A DNA stretch of 52,967 nt from Kalymmatonema hyalinum WJT4-NPBG1 (GTDB taxonomy: Bacteria > Cyanobacteriota > Cyanobacteriia > Cyanobacteriales > Nostocaceae), in NCBI GenBank assembly GCA_019359075.1, contig JAHHIB010000064.1:1-52967 (forward strand), written 5' to 3'. Positions 17,481 to 25,996 of the stretch are shown in pieces. The notes under the pieces are model-generated. The model searched no databases, was not told the origin of the DNA, and was given only the letters and a program-made list of their open reading frames with translations. Position 1 is the stretch's first letter, and every line of letters starts with the position of its first letter. The position numbers were made by a program, and so were the translations under genes.

Positions 17481-18440
17481 TCAGGCAAGTAGTAATAGAG
17501 GTATAGCAATCCCTAACCAGAGAAAAAAGCAATATCGAGTTAGTTGCAAAGCTTGATCAATAGAAGTTGGGGTGATAGGATGTGTGGCGTTTCCCAGCAG
17601 TGGTTTCTGTTTTGCTACCCCACGATACCAATTAGTCCCTCCGACTTGCACGCCCAAAATAGCAGCATAAGCGCACTCACTCCAGCCAGAGTTAGGACTG
17701 GGGTCAGCAACAGCATCTCGACCGCAAATTCGCCAAACGTGCAAAGGTTTGCCCGACAACAGTGCCAGAGTGATCACGGTTAACCGACAAGGAATCCAAG
17801 TCAAACAATCTTCCAACCGCGCACTAAACCATCCTAAATATGTATAGGGCTTTTCACGGTAGCCCACCATTGAATCCAAAGTACTGCTAGCTTTGTATGC
17901 TAAAGCTAGGGGAGTTGGACCGATAACAGGAATAAACGCACCAAGAATTGCATAAAAAAGAGGAGCCATAACTCCATCGGTGGCATTTTCTGTTACTGTT
18001 TCTAGAACGGCTCGTAAAATTTCTGGTTCTGATAAATTTTCTGTATCTCGCCCAACGTAGTTACTTAAAGTAGAACGGGCATCTAAAAGATGTTCTGCTG
18101 TTAATGGTTGTAAAACTGTTTGGGCGGCTACTCTCAAACTTCTAAAAGCAAAACAGCTAGCTAAGAGAATACTTTCTAATGTTACTCCCAAAAACGGATG
18201 CACCAATCTGGCAGTTTGAATGAGTAGGTAGCCCATAAAACCGCTACCAATTATTAGGATAATGCCTAACGCAATTCCAGCTAAGCGTTGTGTTAGGGAA
18301 TTATGACAATATGTGAGAGCAAATTTGCTAAAGCGAGAAATGACCCACCCCATAACTTGCACTGGATGAAGCCAACCCCACGGATCGCCAATTAAGTAAT
18401 CTAAAGTGGCAGCGATGGTCAAGACAACAGCAGAGGTCAT
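17481..18440 (-). CDS. cobD: cobalamin biosynthesis protein CobD/CbiB
   Basis: A 319-residue integral membrane enzyme that condenses adenosylcobyric acid with aminopropanol (or its phosphate) to give adenosylcobinamide (phosphate). Landmarks are DYLIGDPWGWLHPVQVMGW near the N-terminus, then RDTENLSEPEILRAVLETV, TENATDGVMAPLFYA, PTPLALAYKASSTLDSMVGY and DPSPNSGWSECAYA, with several hydrophobic spans. The length is normal. It lies 34 bases downstream of the Rrf2 gene on the same strand. Another cobalamin gene, cobO, is at 41417, far away. Confidence 0.95.
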   Translation of the reverse strand: MTSAVVLTIAATLDYLIGDPWGWLHPVQVMGWVISRFSKFALTYCHNSLTQRLAGIALGIILIIGSGFMGYLLIQTARLVHPFLGVTLESILLASCFAFRSLRVAAQTVLQPLTAEHLLDARSTLSNYVGRDTENLSEPEILRAVLETVTENATDGVMAPLFYAILGAFIPVIGPTPLALAYKASSTLDSMVGYREKPYTYLGWFSARLEDCLTWIPCRLTVITLALLSGKPLHVWRICGRDAVADPSPNSGWSECAYAAILGVQVGGTNWYRGVAKQKPLLGNATHPITPTSIDQALQLTRYCFFLWLGIAIPLLLLA

Positions 18441-18450
18441 GTATCTTAAA

Positions 18451-18478
18451 CTAATAATGACTAATGACTAATGACTAA
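18451..18478. repeat. heptameric tandem repeat (TAATGAC type)
   Basis: Three to four units of CTAATGA fill the gap between cobD and the Rrf2 gene and reach into the Rrf2 stop codon. This is a typical short tandemly repeated sequence of heterocystous cyanobacteria. Confidence 0.75.
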
Positions 18479-18918
18479 ACAATAAAACTTGCTTCTTCCC
18501 CAAGAGAAGCTTGCCAACTACGAGCGTCGTAATAAAGGTCTGCCAAGGTAATACTGTATAAAGCTTCTTTAAGCTTTTGGTGCAGCCTTTGCCAAAGGCT
18601 AAATGTTACCCAATCTTCTGCTTGTGTTGGGGAAGCTTGGTGATGGGGTAAAGGTTCAATACTTTCTCCAACTGCTTCTAATATTTCTCCTAGAGAGATT
18701 TCTGCAGGTTTTCGTGCCAGTTGATATCCGCCGATGCTACCGCGAATTGATTTGACTAACCCAGCACGACGCATTTCTATTAGCAGTTTTTCTAGGTAAG
18801 GAGCTGGAATATCTTGACGAGAGGCTATAGCCTTGGTGGACACAGGACCGTACTCTGGCTGTAAACTCAAATCGAGCAACGCTTTCACACTGTAGTGTCC
18901 TCTAGTTGTTAGTTTCAT
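18475..18918 (-). CDS. Rrf2-family transcriptional regulator
   Basis: A 147-residue winged-helix regulator. The N-terminus MKLTTRGHYSVKALLDL, the recognition region PAPYLEKLLIEMRRAGLVKSIRG and GGYQLARKPAEISLGEIL are diagnostic. IscR and NsrR carry three cysteines for an iron-sulfur cluster, but this protein contains no cysteine, so it cannot bind a cluster in that way and must sense something else or act as an apo-repressor. GGGAG lies before the start codon. It may form a transcript with cobD. Confidence 0.9.
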   Translation of the reverse strand: MKLTTRGHYSVKALLDLSLQPEYGPVSTKAIASRQDIPAPYLEKLLIEMRRAGLVKSIRGSIGGYQLARKPAEISLGEILEAVGESIEPLPHHQASPTQAEDWVTFSLWQRLHQKLKEALYSITLADLYYDARSWQASLGEEASFIV

Positions 18919-19569
18919 TTTGCTCCCGCTTTATCCTTTGTAATGACAAATGACCCTTCGGGTATCTCCTTTGGAGAGGCTGCGCCGTAAGCGTTGCTCC
19001 TCATGCGCGGAGGCACGCCAGTCGCCGTGACAGTTGGAAACACTCCTTGGCTGCGCTGGCTCACAAATGACAAATGACTAAGGATCAGTTTTGCTTATCA
19101 TTTTGTGTGCCAATGATCAAATTCAGCAAGTAGGTAACGTTTTTAGGTATGCTTTATGAAACTTAAACAAATAAAGTGTACCAGTCATCACCAAGCCAGA
19201 AGTGTCAAGTATGAAGTACCCAGTCGGATGAATTTGAGGCGTTCAAATAAGCAGACTGCGCTGTTTGATTTTCTCCACGGTTCCATTGAGGACTTGTTTT
19301 CTCTTACTTCATGCATCATCCTTTATCATTCATCCTTTTTTTGGTCATTCATGTTCGTTACAAATTATAGTTATCACCATTGCCTGTCTTCTTTAAAATA
19401 TATTCTATTGGCAATATTGCTAATCCAAGTCAAAATTCTGCTCTCTGGGTGTAATATACTTGGCAATAACACGCCTATAAAAAATAAATGATGGCGTTCG
19501 CACTTGCATAACCTCAGCTAAAATAAAATCGATTCATTGTATTCGACCATTCGTTTTTGAATTAAGTTG
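18919..19569. other. intergenic region with small repeats and a doubtful frame
   Basis: At about 18955-19063 there is a GC-rich small-repeat cluster (CTTCGGGTATCTCC, GAGGCTGCGCCGTAAGCG, CAGTCGCCGTGACAG). A 111-codon frame at 19156-19491 starts MKLKQIKCTSHHQARSV and ends with a hydrophobic stretch and LLSGC. It has no recognisable domain and is AT-rich, so I treat it as doubtful rather than a gene. The last 80 bases should hold the cyAbrB promoter. Confidence 0.5.
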
Positions 19570-19983
19570 ATGGCTAAACTGAAAAAAATTGAACCCCTAG
19601 TCGGTGAAGAACTGCTCAAAAAAGTCAAAGAGCTAGAAAACCTAAGCAAAGAAGAAAAAGCCAAACACTGTGGCTACTACACCGTAACCAAAAACGGTAT
19701 AGAGCGCGTCAACATGATGAAATTCTTAAATGCTCTCATTGATGCTGAGGGGATTCAGTTAGACAGCGCTCCTAGTGCAAATGGCCGGGGTGGGCGCAGT
19801 GCAAGCTATAGAATTAGCGTGCAGTCAAATGGTAACTTACTGATAGGTTCAGCCTATACCAAACAAATGAACCTCAAACCAGGAGATGAGTTTATCATTA
19901 CTTTAGGCAAAAAGCACATTCGTTTGAGACAAATAGACTCAGACGAGAGAGAAGATGCCGAGCTAGCAGAAGCTGCTGTGTAG
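19570..19983 (+). CDS. cyAbrB-family transcriptional regulator
   Basis: A 137-residue DNA-binding protein of the cyanobacterium-specific AbrB-like family, which in model cyanobacteria affects nitrogen and carbon metabolism, hydrogenase and toxin genes. The ATG at 19570 gives MAKLKKIEPLVGEELLKKV; a TTG directly before it is less likely. Conserved blocks are HCGYYTVTKNGIERVNMMKF, NGRGGRSASYRISVQ and the C-terminal AbrB fold with QMNLKPGDEFIITLGKKHI. The Glu/Ala-rich tail is usual. It is a single gene with tandem repeats after it. I cannot firmly decide between paralogues 1 and 2. Confidence 0.9.
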   Translation: MAKLKKIEPLVGEELLKKVKELENLSKEEKAKHCGYYTVTKNGIERVNMMKFLNALIDAEGIQLDSAPSANGRGGRSASYRISVQSNGNLLIGSAYTKQMNLKPGDEFIITLGKKHIRLRQIDSDEREDAELAEAAV

Positions 19984-19993
19984 AAAGTCATTT

Positions 19994-20017
19994 CATTAGT
20001 CATTAGTCATTAGTCAT
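19994..20017. repeat. CATTAGT heptameric tandem repeat
   Basis: Three exact CATTAGT units followed by CAT begin 11 bases after the cyAbrB stop codon. Related sequence (GACTAATGACTTTTGACTG) continues to about 20055. Confidence 0.8.
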
Positions 20018-20171
20018 GAGACTGCTTTGGTTATTGACTAATGACTTTTGACTGCTGGCTATTGACTCATGCTTACACCTGTTTTGCAAGCCATTAAACA
20101 AGAGCGCACTCAACCTTATTGGTTGTGAGGGAAGAACACAGAACACAGAACCCAGAACACAGGAGAAATTC

Positions 20172-22112
20172 TCAATTCTGAATTTTGAGTTCTGAGTTCT
20201 GACTACTTTCCTTGTCGATAGATGACTTTGGCAAGAAGTCCATTGGTAAATAGTGGCGAAGTGCCCTGCGCGTCACAGCTACGTTGCAGGTTAAAGCAAT
20301 TTGCTCCCTTTCTAGTAAACCTAAAATATGTTCTTGGTTGTCTCGGGCGACCACTGGTAACTGATGCAAACCTCTAAGTGCCATGCGATCTAAAGCCTCA
20401 GCTAGAGGTTCATCTTGGAATGCATAAAGAATATCACTGGTACAAACGTCCATCAGTGTTTGATTGGGTATATTAGCCTGGATTTCACTTGACGAATTTG
20501 GGTATTTTTCTCTAAGAGAAAGGGCGCGGTTGATATCTTCTAAAGAAACGATACCGATTAATCGTCCGCCTTCATCAATAACTAAAGCACTGCGGCAAAG
20601 ATTTGCTGTCATTTCCAAAGCTGCTTCTATCACCTTCATGCTTGCTGGCAGCTTTTTCGGAGCAGAGTACATGGCATCTTCTACCAAGATTTGCTGCAAA
20701 ATTTCAGCTTGTTCGTCTTTCAACTCAGAAAGACCGATTTGCTGTAGGTTTGAATTAGAGTTAGAAGTTGGCTTGATTCGTTCTATGAGCCAAACACTCA
20801 AACCCACTGCTGTCATTAACGGTAAAACAATGCGGTAGTCCCGCGTTAATTCAAATAGCAACAAAATCGCTGTTAATGGAGCTCTAACACTTGCAGCTAA
20901 AACTGCTGCCATTCCCACCATTGCGTAAGCTGGAGGTGCTGCCATAAACTCTGTGATTGCAGGTGCTACGCCCGCCAAGATTTTTGCATAAGCTGCTCCA
21001 AAAGAAGCGCCTAAAAACATGGCTGGTGCAAATACACCACCAACAAAACCACTACCAGCACTGACAGCCGTCATAAATAACTTCACGAACAGCAGCACAA
21101 GCAATAAGTCTAAAGAAAACTTCACATCTTGAAGCATCGCTTCCACAGTTTCATAACCGATGCCCAAAATTTGGGGGAAGAATAAAGCAACAATGCCAAC
21201 GATAGTTCCGCCAATAATTGGATGAATAGGCTCTGGTATTTGACCTAGCCATTGTAAATAAGGTATCTGCCCTTTAAAGCAAGCTTTCGCTAAACGAATC
21301 AATTGAGTATAAGCCAGAGACACTAAACTTGCTCCCAAACCCAAGCCGACATAAAGCGGTAATTCCAGAGGACTGCGGACTTGGTAAACGGGTAAGGCAA
21401 AGGCAGGTTGTGCGCCCAAACCAATTTGAGCAATTAATGCCGCGACGACCGCTGCTAGCAGCACTACACTCACCGCAGAAGTGGCAAAGGATGTAGCGCC
21501 TAACACCACCTCTAAGGCAAAGAAAACTCCGGCGATGGGGGCATTAAATCCAGCAGCCAAACCGGCAGCAGCACCAGCAGCTAAAAGTAACCGCCGTCGT
21601 TCTTGAGAGACTTGTAAAACAACAGACAGCAGTGTACCAAAATTTGCGCCAATTTCTACACTTGGTCCCTCTGGTCCCAAAGAAGCACCACTCCCCAGAG
21701 ACACTGATGCTGCCAGCATCTTGGTGACTGGTCGTAATGGTCGCTTGATCTCTCCTCCTTGAGAAGCAGCGATTAGAGATGAAAGTTCTGGACCAAAGTC
21801 TTGGGTGCGCCAGCGCATCAGCCCGACGATTAATCCACCAAGGATGGGCACACAGGCTAGAGTCCAAGCGCCCCAAGCACCAATCGCACCCATAAAATTT
21901 TCCAGCATCAGGTGGTGAATCAGCTCGATCAAGTAGTGAAAGGTAACCACACCCATTCCACTGCCACCGCCTATAAGGACGGCTAAAAGCAGCACAACGG
22001 TTTCTGGGGATGGTTGAAAACGGTTAAGCAGATGGGTCAAACGGGCGGAAGGAGTGCTAAAAGCAGGTTGTTCCAACACCTTCCTCAGTTCAGTTGCAGG
22101 CACAAGTGTCAT
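20172..22112 (-). CDS. ClC-family chloride channel/transporter with CBS domains
   Basis: A 646-residue membrane protein. The ClC core spans about residues 35-440 with the ion-pathway motifs GSGASLGPEGPSVEIG (containing the gating glutamate of GxEGP) and GGVFAPAMFLGASFG. The helix that supplies the pore tyrosine region precedes ELTRDYRIVLPLM. The soluble C-terminus has a pair of CBS domains (about 470-625; SALVIDEGGRLIGIVSLEDI and LHQLPVVARDNQEHILGLLE), which usually bind nucleotides and regulate gating. Whether it is a channel or a chloride/proton antiporter cannot be told. The gene is alone and transcribed toward cyAbrB. Confidence 0.93.
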   Translation of the reverse strand: MTLVPATELRKVLEQPAFSTPSARLTHLLNRFQPSPETVVLLLAVLIGGGSGMGVVTFHYLIELIHHLMLENFMGAIGAWGAWTLACVPILGGLIVGLMRWRTQDFGPELSSLIAASQGGEIKRPLRPVTKMLAASVSLGSGASLGPEGPSVEIGANFGTLLSVVLQVSQERRRLLLAAGAAAGLAAGFNAPIAGVFFALEVVLGATSFATSAVSVVLLAAVVAALIAQIGLGAQPAFALPVYQVRSPLELPLYVGLGLGASLVSLAYTQLIRLAKACFKGQIPYLQWLGQIPEPIHPIIGGTIVGIVALFFPQILGIGYETVEAMLQDVKFSLDLLLVLLFVKLFMTAVSAGSGFVGGVFAPAMFLGASFGAAYAKILAGVAPAITEFMAAPPAYAMVGMAAVLAASVRAPLTAILLLFELTRDYRIVLPLMTAVGLSVWLIERIKPTSNSNSNLQQIGLSELKDEQAEILQQILVEDAMYSAPKKLPASMKVIEAALEMTANLCRSALVIDEGGRLIGIVSLEDINRALSLREKYPNSSSEIQANIPNQTLMDVCTSDILYAFQDEPLAEALDRMALRGLHQLPVVARDNQEHILGLLEREQIALTCNVAVTRRALRHYLPMDFLPKSSIDKESSQNSELKIQN

Positions 22113-22337
22113 TGACTGGAGGATTAAATCTAATAAAAAATTTAAATTTTTATGTCTTACATTTCATTGTGAGTGATCATTTAGCAACCAGACAAGTGCA
22201 TTGCATATGCTAGCTTTACAAAGCTTTGGTAAAAATATTCCCATTGCTCACAATTTTTGTAGGGACAATGCTTAAATGGGAAAGAATTGATGGTTAATGG
22301 TCATTAGCAGCAGTCATCTAGAGTAGCGAGGAGCCCA

Positions 22338-22650
22338 TTGAAGGTTAAAGAGTGTAGACGCCCGGAAGGCAGCTTGCCGGAGGTGATCATGAAATATGAA
22401 CCCAAGGCAAAAGTACATATACGCCCTGAGGGTGAATTCCCGGTGGGTGGTATGAACTATATACTGAAGTATGGAGTCATTCATCCTTTATCCTTTCTTG
22501 GTCATTCTCACAAAAATCTAGCTATACTCGTGTTGCAACCATTGAGCCATGCTTGTAGCACAGGCTGTTGCCTGTCTAAAAATGAACACCGTATGCGTCA
22601 GGGTTCTCTAGTTGAGAAGCAACCCCATCCCTAAAGGTATGGGATTGTGG
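22338..22650 (+). other. possible IS605-type tnpB remnant (3' end)
   Basis: A 98-codon frame to 22634 ends in RMRQGSLVEKQPHP followed by a GGGATGGGG-like short stem (CCCATCCCTAAAGGTATGGGA at 22624-22644). A basic tail and a stem at the stop codon are reminiscent of the ends of cyanobacterial TnpB genes, where the reRNA and right element end lie. The rest of the frame does not look like TnpB. This is a weak, memory-based suggestion; the alternative is unrelated non-coding DNA. Confidence 0.2.
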
Positions 22651-22673
22651 ATTGACGCTACCTGACCCGCCTA

Positions 22674-22990
22674 AGTCCTTAACTGGACTACGTTCAAGAG
22701 GAGTGTTAAAGTCTCACCTACGAATGCTTGCCAGTTTGTAGCTCTGAAACCTCACATATTAAACAGCCTTACGGAGAATAAAGCAGTATATGTAGGAAAG
22801 TACCGCTCTTGAACTTTGGCGCTTGCTAACTTTACCCGAAAGGGGTTTCCCGGCAACGGGAGTTTACGGATAAGTCTTACGGGCGTTATTTCCCCTCGGG
22901 CTTCATCTCCATAAATATAATTTAGGGGCTTCCGCCCTTCGATATCGGTGATTCATGGCTGATGTCAGACTACACCGGTAATCTATATGG
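22674..22990 (+). ncRNA. candidate structured RNA, no associated ORF
   Basis: This gene-free stretch is rich in complementary segments. AGTCC/GGACT forms a small hairpin at 22674-22688. GTTCAAGAG (22692-22700) pairs with CTCTTGAAC (22806-22814), closing a domain of about 120 bases with CTAC/GTAG inside. TCCCG-GCAA-CGGGA (22848-22861) is a GNRA-loop hairpin. ATCGGTG and CACCGGT near 22945-22980 are also complementary. GC content is higher than in the surrounding AT-rich DNA. The arrangement resembles long mobile-element RNAs (omega-RNA of IscB elements, or group II introns), but no matching protein gene follows. Strand is assumed. Confidence 0.35.
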
Positions 22991-23059
22991 GTGCCCTCTT
23001 TGGAAATTGTCTGTAGCTATTGAGATAGAGCAAGTAAGTGGACTAGGCGGACGAGGTAG

Positions 23060-23428
23060 ATGAATACACACACCTTTGATAATCATTATGTGACTTGCCC
23101 AATTTGCCAGAGAAATGCTACACCAAAGCCAGTAAAGGCGTGCATTGGGTTGTTTACCTGTCCGTATTGTCAGGAAAGGTTAGTCGTTTGTCAAAGCGGT
23201 CATTACGTCCGCGATCCGGTAACCTACAAACAGATAATAATATCGTCAGCACTCCGTCGTCAAAGCCGACCTTTAGCTAGGATTCTACGGGATTTCGTCA
23301 TCCTCAAGCGCCCTGTAGTCGCTCTGGTTGTAGGAGGTGCTATTGTCTTAAGTATGATTGGTATAACCCAACAAGCTACAGATTACGACGATTATCCAAG
23401 CTTGCCAAAAATAGAGAAGCAACGTTAA
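23060..23428 (+). CDS. zinc-ribbon membrane protein, hypothetical
   Basis: A 122-residue protein. The N-terminal half has a CPIC/CPYC pair (TCPICQRNA at about residue 12 and FTCPYCQERLVVC at about 32), suggesting a zinc ribbon. A basic stretch (ALRRQSRPLARILRD) leads into one transmembrane helix (VVALVVGGAIVLSMIGI, about 90-106), with an acidic tail DYDDYP. The topology is probably cytosolic ribbon, single span, short outer tail. GAGG precedes the ATG. I do not recognise a named family, and the convergent neighbour is a glycosyltransferase. Confidence 0.7.
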   Translation: MNTHTFDNHYVTCPICQRNATPKPVKACIGLFTCPYCQERLVVCQSGHYVRDPVTYKQIIISSALRRQSRPLARILRDFVILKRPVVALVVGGAIVLSMIGITQQATDYDDYPSLPKIEKQR

Positions 23429-23507
23429 GAATTGGGAATTGTTAGTGATTAGTTGTTGGTTGTTTACCTAACCACTAACTACTAACTGATCCCTTATGCC
23501 TGTCGAA

Positions 23508-25130
23508 TCACTTAGTATTTTTTGTAATCAGTGACCAACCCGAAGCATGGCCAACTAACTTCACCGACTCCAGTTTAAGGTTTTTGAGTGCAGTGAGTGC
23601 AGGTTCATCAAGCAGGAAGTACGGTTGTCCGTCAGATAGCCAAGAATGCTGTAGTTGAGTCAAAGAAGCGGGAACAATGGTGCGATCGCTATAAAAATCC
23701 AACGACGGACGATGGTAGCCAAAAGACGTGTAAATCTTCGTTACTGTTGGCTTTGCCCGCTGGATCATCTCTGCAACTGGTTTGACTGGATAAGCTTCGT
23801 TGAGTTCCCAAACCCAGTAATTAGATTTCATCAACAGCAGTAGCGAAACATAACTACCCCAAAATAGAACCTTGAGGAATTGCCCGTCACCTCGCTGTGC
23901 CAAAACAGCAGCTAAAGCCATTGTCGTCGCAACTGCTGCAAAAATCAGTTGTAAGTCTGATTTTGCTGTACTTCCTAAACTGTAGTAAATGCTTCCAGCA
24001 GTTGCCACTATAGACAGGAATGCCAAAGATACGACTAAAAAGCGAGGGTAAGATGACACTAAAGGCATTTTTTCGATTTCTGCAACCTTGGCACCACAAG
24101 CTAAGGCTATGCCTGGGTAAATTGGGAATACATACCAAGGAAGTTTGGTTCCCATTAAGGAAATAGCAACCAGATAAACTAAACACCACACCAGCACTAG
24201 TTTTGCCCAACTGAGGTTGCGATTTTCCCAACACAGACGCAAACTAGACGGCAAAAAAATCAGCCAGGGCCATGTGTATTTGAGAATCTCCAGCAGATAA
24301 TACCACACTGGTCCAGAATGACCCTCAACTGAATTCCAAACACGGCTAACCGATTGATCCATCATGCCGATTTTGGTAAAGGTAAAGCCATAGTGGATCC
24401 ACTGAGCACCATACCAAAAAGTAACAGGTATAATGCCGAGCAGCATTCCTGTCCACATATAGCGACTGGTGAGGAGTCGCGGTGTGTCCCAAAACAGAAA
24501 AATAAGGGCGATCGCACCCAACAATAAGCCCAATATGCCCTTAGTTAGGCAAATCAACCCAAAACCGATGCCAACACCCAGGCAGTAGCGTAAATTGCGG
24601 CGCGATCGCAACAAACACAGTATCATAACCATGAAAAAACACACCGCTGCTCCATCCAACATTGCTAACCGCCCATGACGCACCACTGGTAGCATTGTCA
24701 GGTAAATCAACGAACTGTAAATAGCTGCCCAACGTTGGCGAAATATTTCTCGTCCAATGTAATACACTAAAGGCACACAGATAGCTGTGAGCATTGCTCC
24801 GGGTAAGCGTGTTGTCCACTCATGCACTCCCCCCAAAGAGTAAGCCCAAGCAATCAGCAAGTGTATCAGTGGTGGCTTATTGTAATATGGTTCACCTCCT
24901 AGCGTCGGGTAAAGCCAATGCATTGAACCAGCCGGCGCACGCCATATTTCACGTGCAACTTGTGCCACAGTACCTTCATCCCAATCTCGCAGCGGCAATT
25001 CTCCCAGATTTATGGTAAACAGTAAAACTGCTGCCAAAAGCAGCACTATTACCCATACCCAATCAATCCATTTATCAACCGTGCGATACTGTTTTTCTAG
25101 ACGACCCCAAATAAAGCTTCCTTCTTGCAT
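23508..25130 (-). CDS. ArnT/PMT-like glycosyltransferase (GT39 type)
   Basis: A 540-residue polytopic membrane protein of the GT-C fold that uses lipid-linked sugars to modify lipids, proteins or glycans at the outer face of the inner membrane. The first lumenal loop has LRDWDEGTVAQVAREIWR with the conserved acidic residues, then YPTLGGEPYYNKPPLIHLLI, the pattern of the ArnT/PMT family. About eleven hydrophobic segments follow, and KLPWYVFPIYPGIAL is another family motif. The length is close to the family norm. The specific donor and acceptor are unknown. Confidence 0.88.
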   Translation of the reverse strand: MQEGSFIWGRLEKQYRTVDKWIDWVWVIVLLLAAVLLFTINLGELPLRDWDEGTVAQVAREIWRAPAGSMHWLYPTLGGEPYYNKPPLIHLLIAWAYSLGGVHEWTTRLPGAMLTAICVPLVYYIGREIFRQRWAAIYSSLIYLTMLPVVRHGRLAMLDGAAVCFFMVMILCLLRSRRNLRYCLGVGIGFGLICLTKGILGLLLGAIALIFLFWDTPRLLTSRYMWTGMLLGIIPVTFWYGAQWIHYGFTFTKIGMMDQSVSRVWNSVEGHSGPVWYYLLEILKYTWPWLIFLPSSLRLCWENRNLSWAKLVLVWCLVYLVAISLMGTKLPWYVFPIYPGIALACGAKVAEIEKMPLVSSYPRFLVVSLAFLSIVATAGSIYYSLGSTAKSDLQLIFAAVATTMALAAVLAQRGDGQFLKVLFWGSYVSLLLLMKSNYWVWELNEAYPVKPVAEMIQRAKPTVTKIYTSFGYHRPSLDFYSDRTIVPASLTQLQHSWLSDGQPYFLLDEPALTALKNLKLESVKLVGHASGWSLITKNTK

Positions 25131-25996
25131 ATTCGGTGGATATTTGTTCTGTTAGCTGGTTCGATTAAACTCCAGACGCTCTGGAGTCTCGAATGTTGCC
25201 ACTTGTAACAAGGAATTTTTTAAACAATCCCTTCATTTTAAATTAACTTACATTCCCTCGTAAAGGAATAATATTTTCTCACATATTTTTCCTATTTTTT
25301 TGCTCAAACTGCTAAAACTATTACTTATTAAAATCTTCAATTAAGTTACCACAGGATAATATTTTCATGAATTTAGCCAATCTTTTACATATATAGCAAT
25401 CCTAAATGATAACCTGTACGGGCTGCCGTAGGCTACGTGAAATTTTCTGTTGTCTCTTTTCTTGGTGTTGTTCTAGCCTGCGGCATTCCGCTACCCGTCT
25501 AAGCGTCTTCATAATTTTCATACAGCACATTTTTCGTGCGTGAAGTACAATGCTCTTGTCTAAAAGCCAGACAGAAAGCCCTTTTTAGTTCTGACGGATG
25601 ACGACTGACGCTTTTCTTCTGCTGTAAATCAGATAGGACTGCTATAGTACTTCGGTTAATATTTATTTAATTTTAAATTTATTACTATTAAAAATTACTG
25701 AATCAAGGCTGGAAAATTTTAAAACACAACGATTAGCGGAAATAAAAAAATCACTCAATTGCAACAGCCGTCTACTGCAGATTAATTTTTTCGTACATTT
25801 ATCAATAAAATTTAAAGTAATTTTAAACAATTAGAACAAGAATCTAGCCAAGTCGTTAATAGTTTTCAATGCGACAGAATTAGCTTCGAGAAAACTAGGG
25901 TCTGTTAATATGTAATGCACTCTTGTTGTGCAGTGCTTCGTAGTGCAAATTGAGTAGGGAACTATTCAATTGCAGAAAAGAGGATTTTTGAGAGAG
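25131..25996. other. AT-rich intergenic region containing a MITE-like element
   Basis: No gene is seen in 866 bases of AT-rich sequence apart from the element at 25392-25646. The flanks have poly-A/T stretches and no clear terminator. Confidence 0.5.
25392..25646. mobile_element. MITE-like element with TATAGCAATCCTA ends
   Basis: TATAGCAATCCTA at 25392-25404 is matched by the inverted TAGGACTGCTATA at 25634-25646 (12 of 13 bases). The 255-base interior is more GC-rich than its surroundings and contains no gene. The same ends (CTATAGCAATCCTA) bound the element at 31204-32577, so this looks like a second, diverged member of one miniature element family. Confidence 0.55.

Noticed and set aside
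19156-19491. 111-codon + strand frame with a hydrophobic tail and LLSGC
   Set aside because: No ribosome binding site, no domain and AT-rich composition; the lipobox-like end is at the wrong terminus.
20069-20128. 19-codon frame MLTPVLQAIKQERTQPYWL
   Set aside because: Looks protein-like but is too short to assign, and no continuation was found in other frames.
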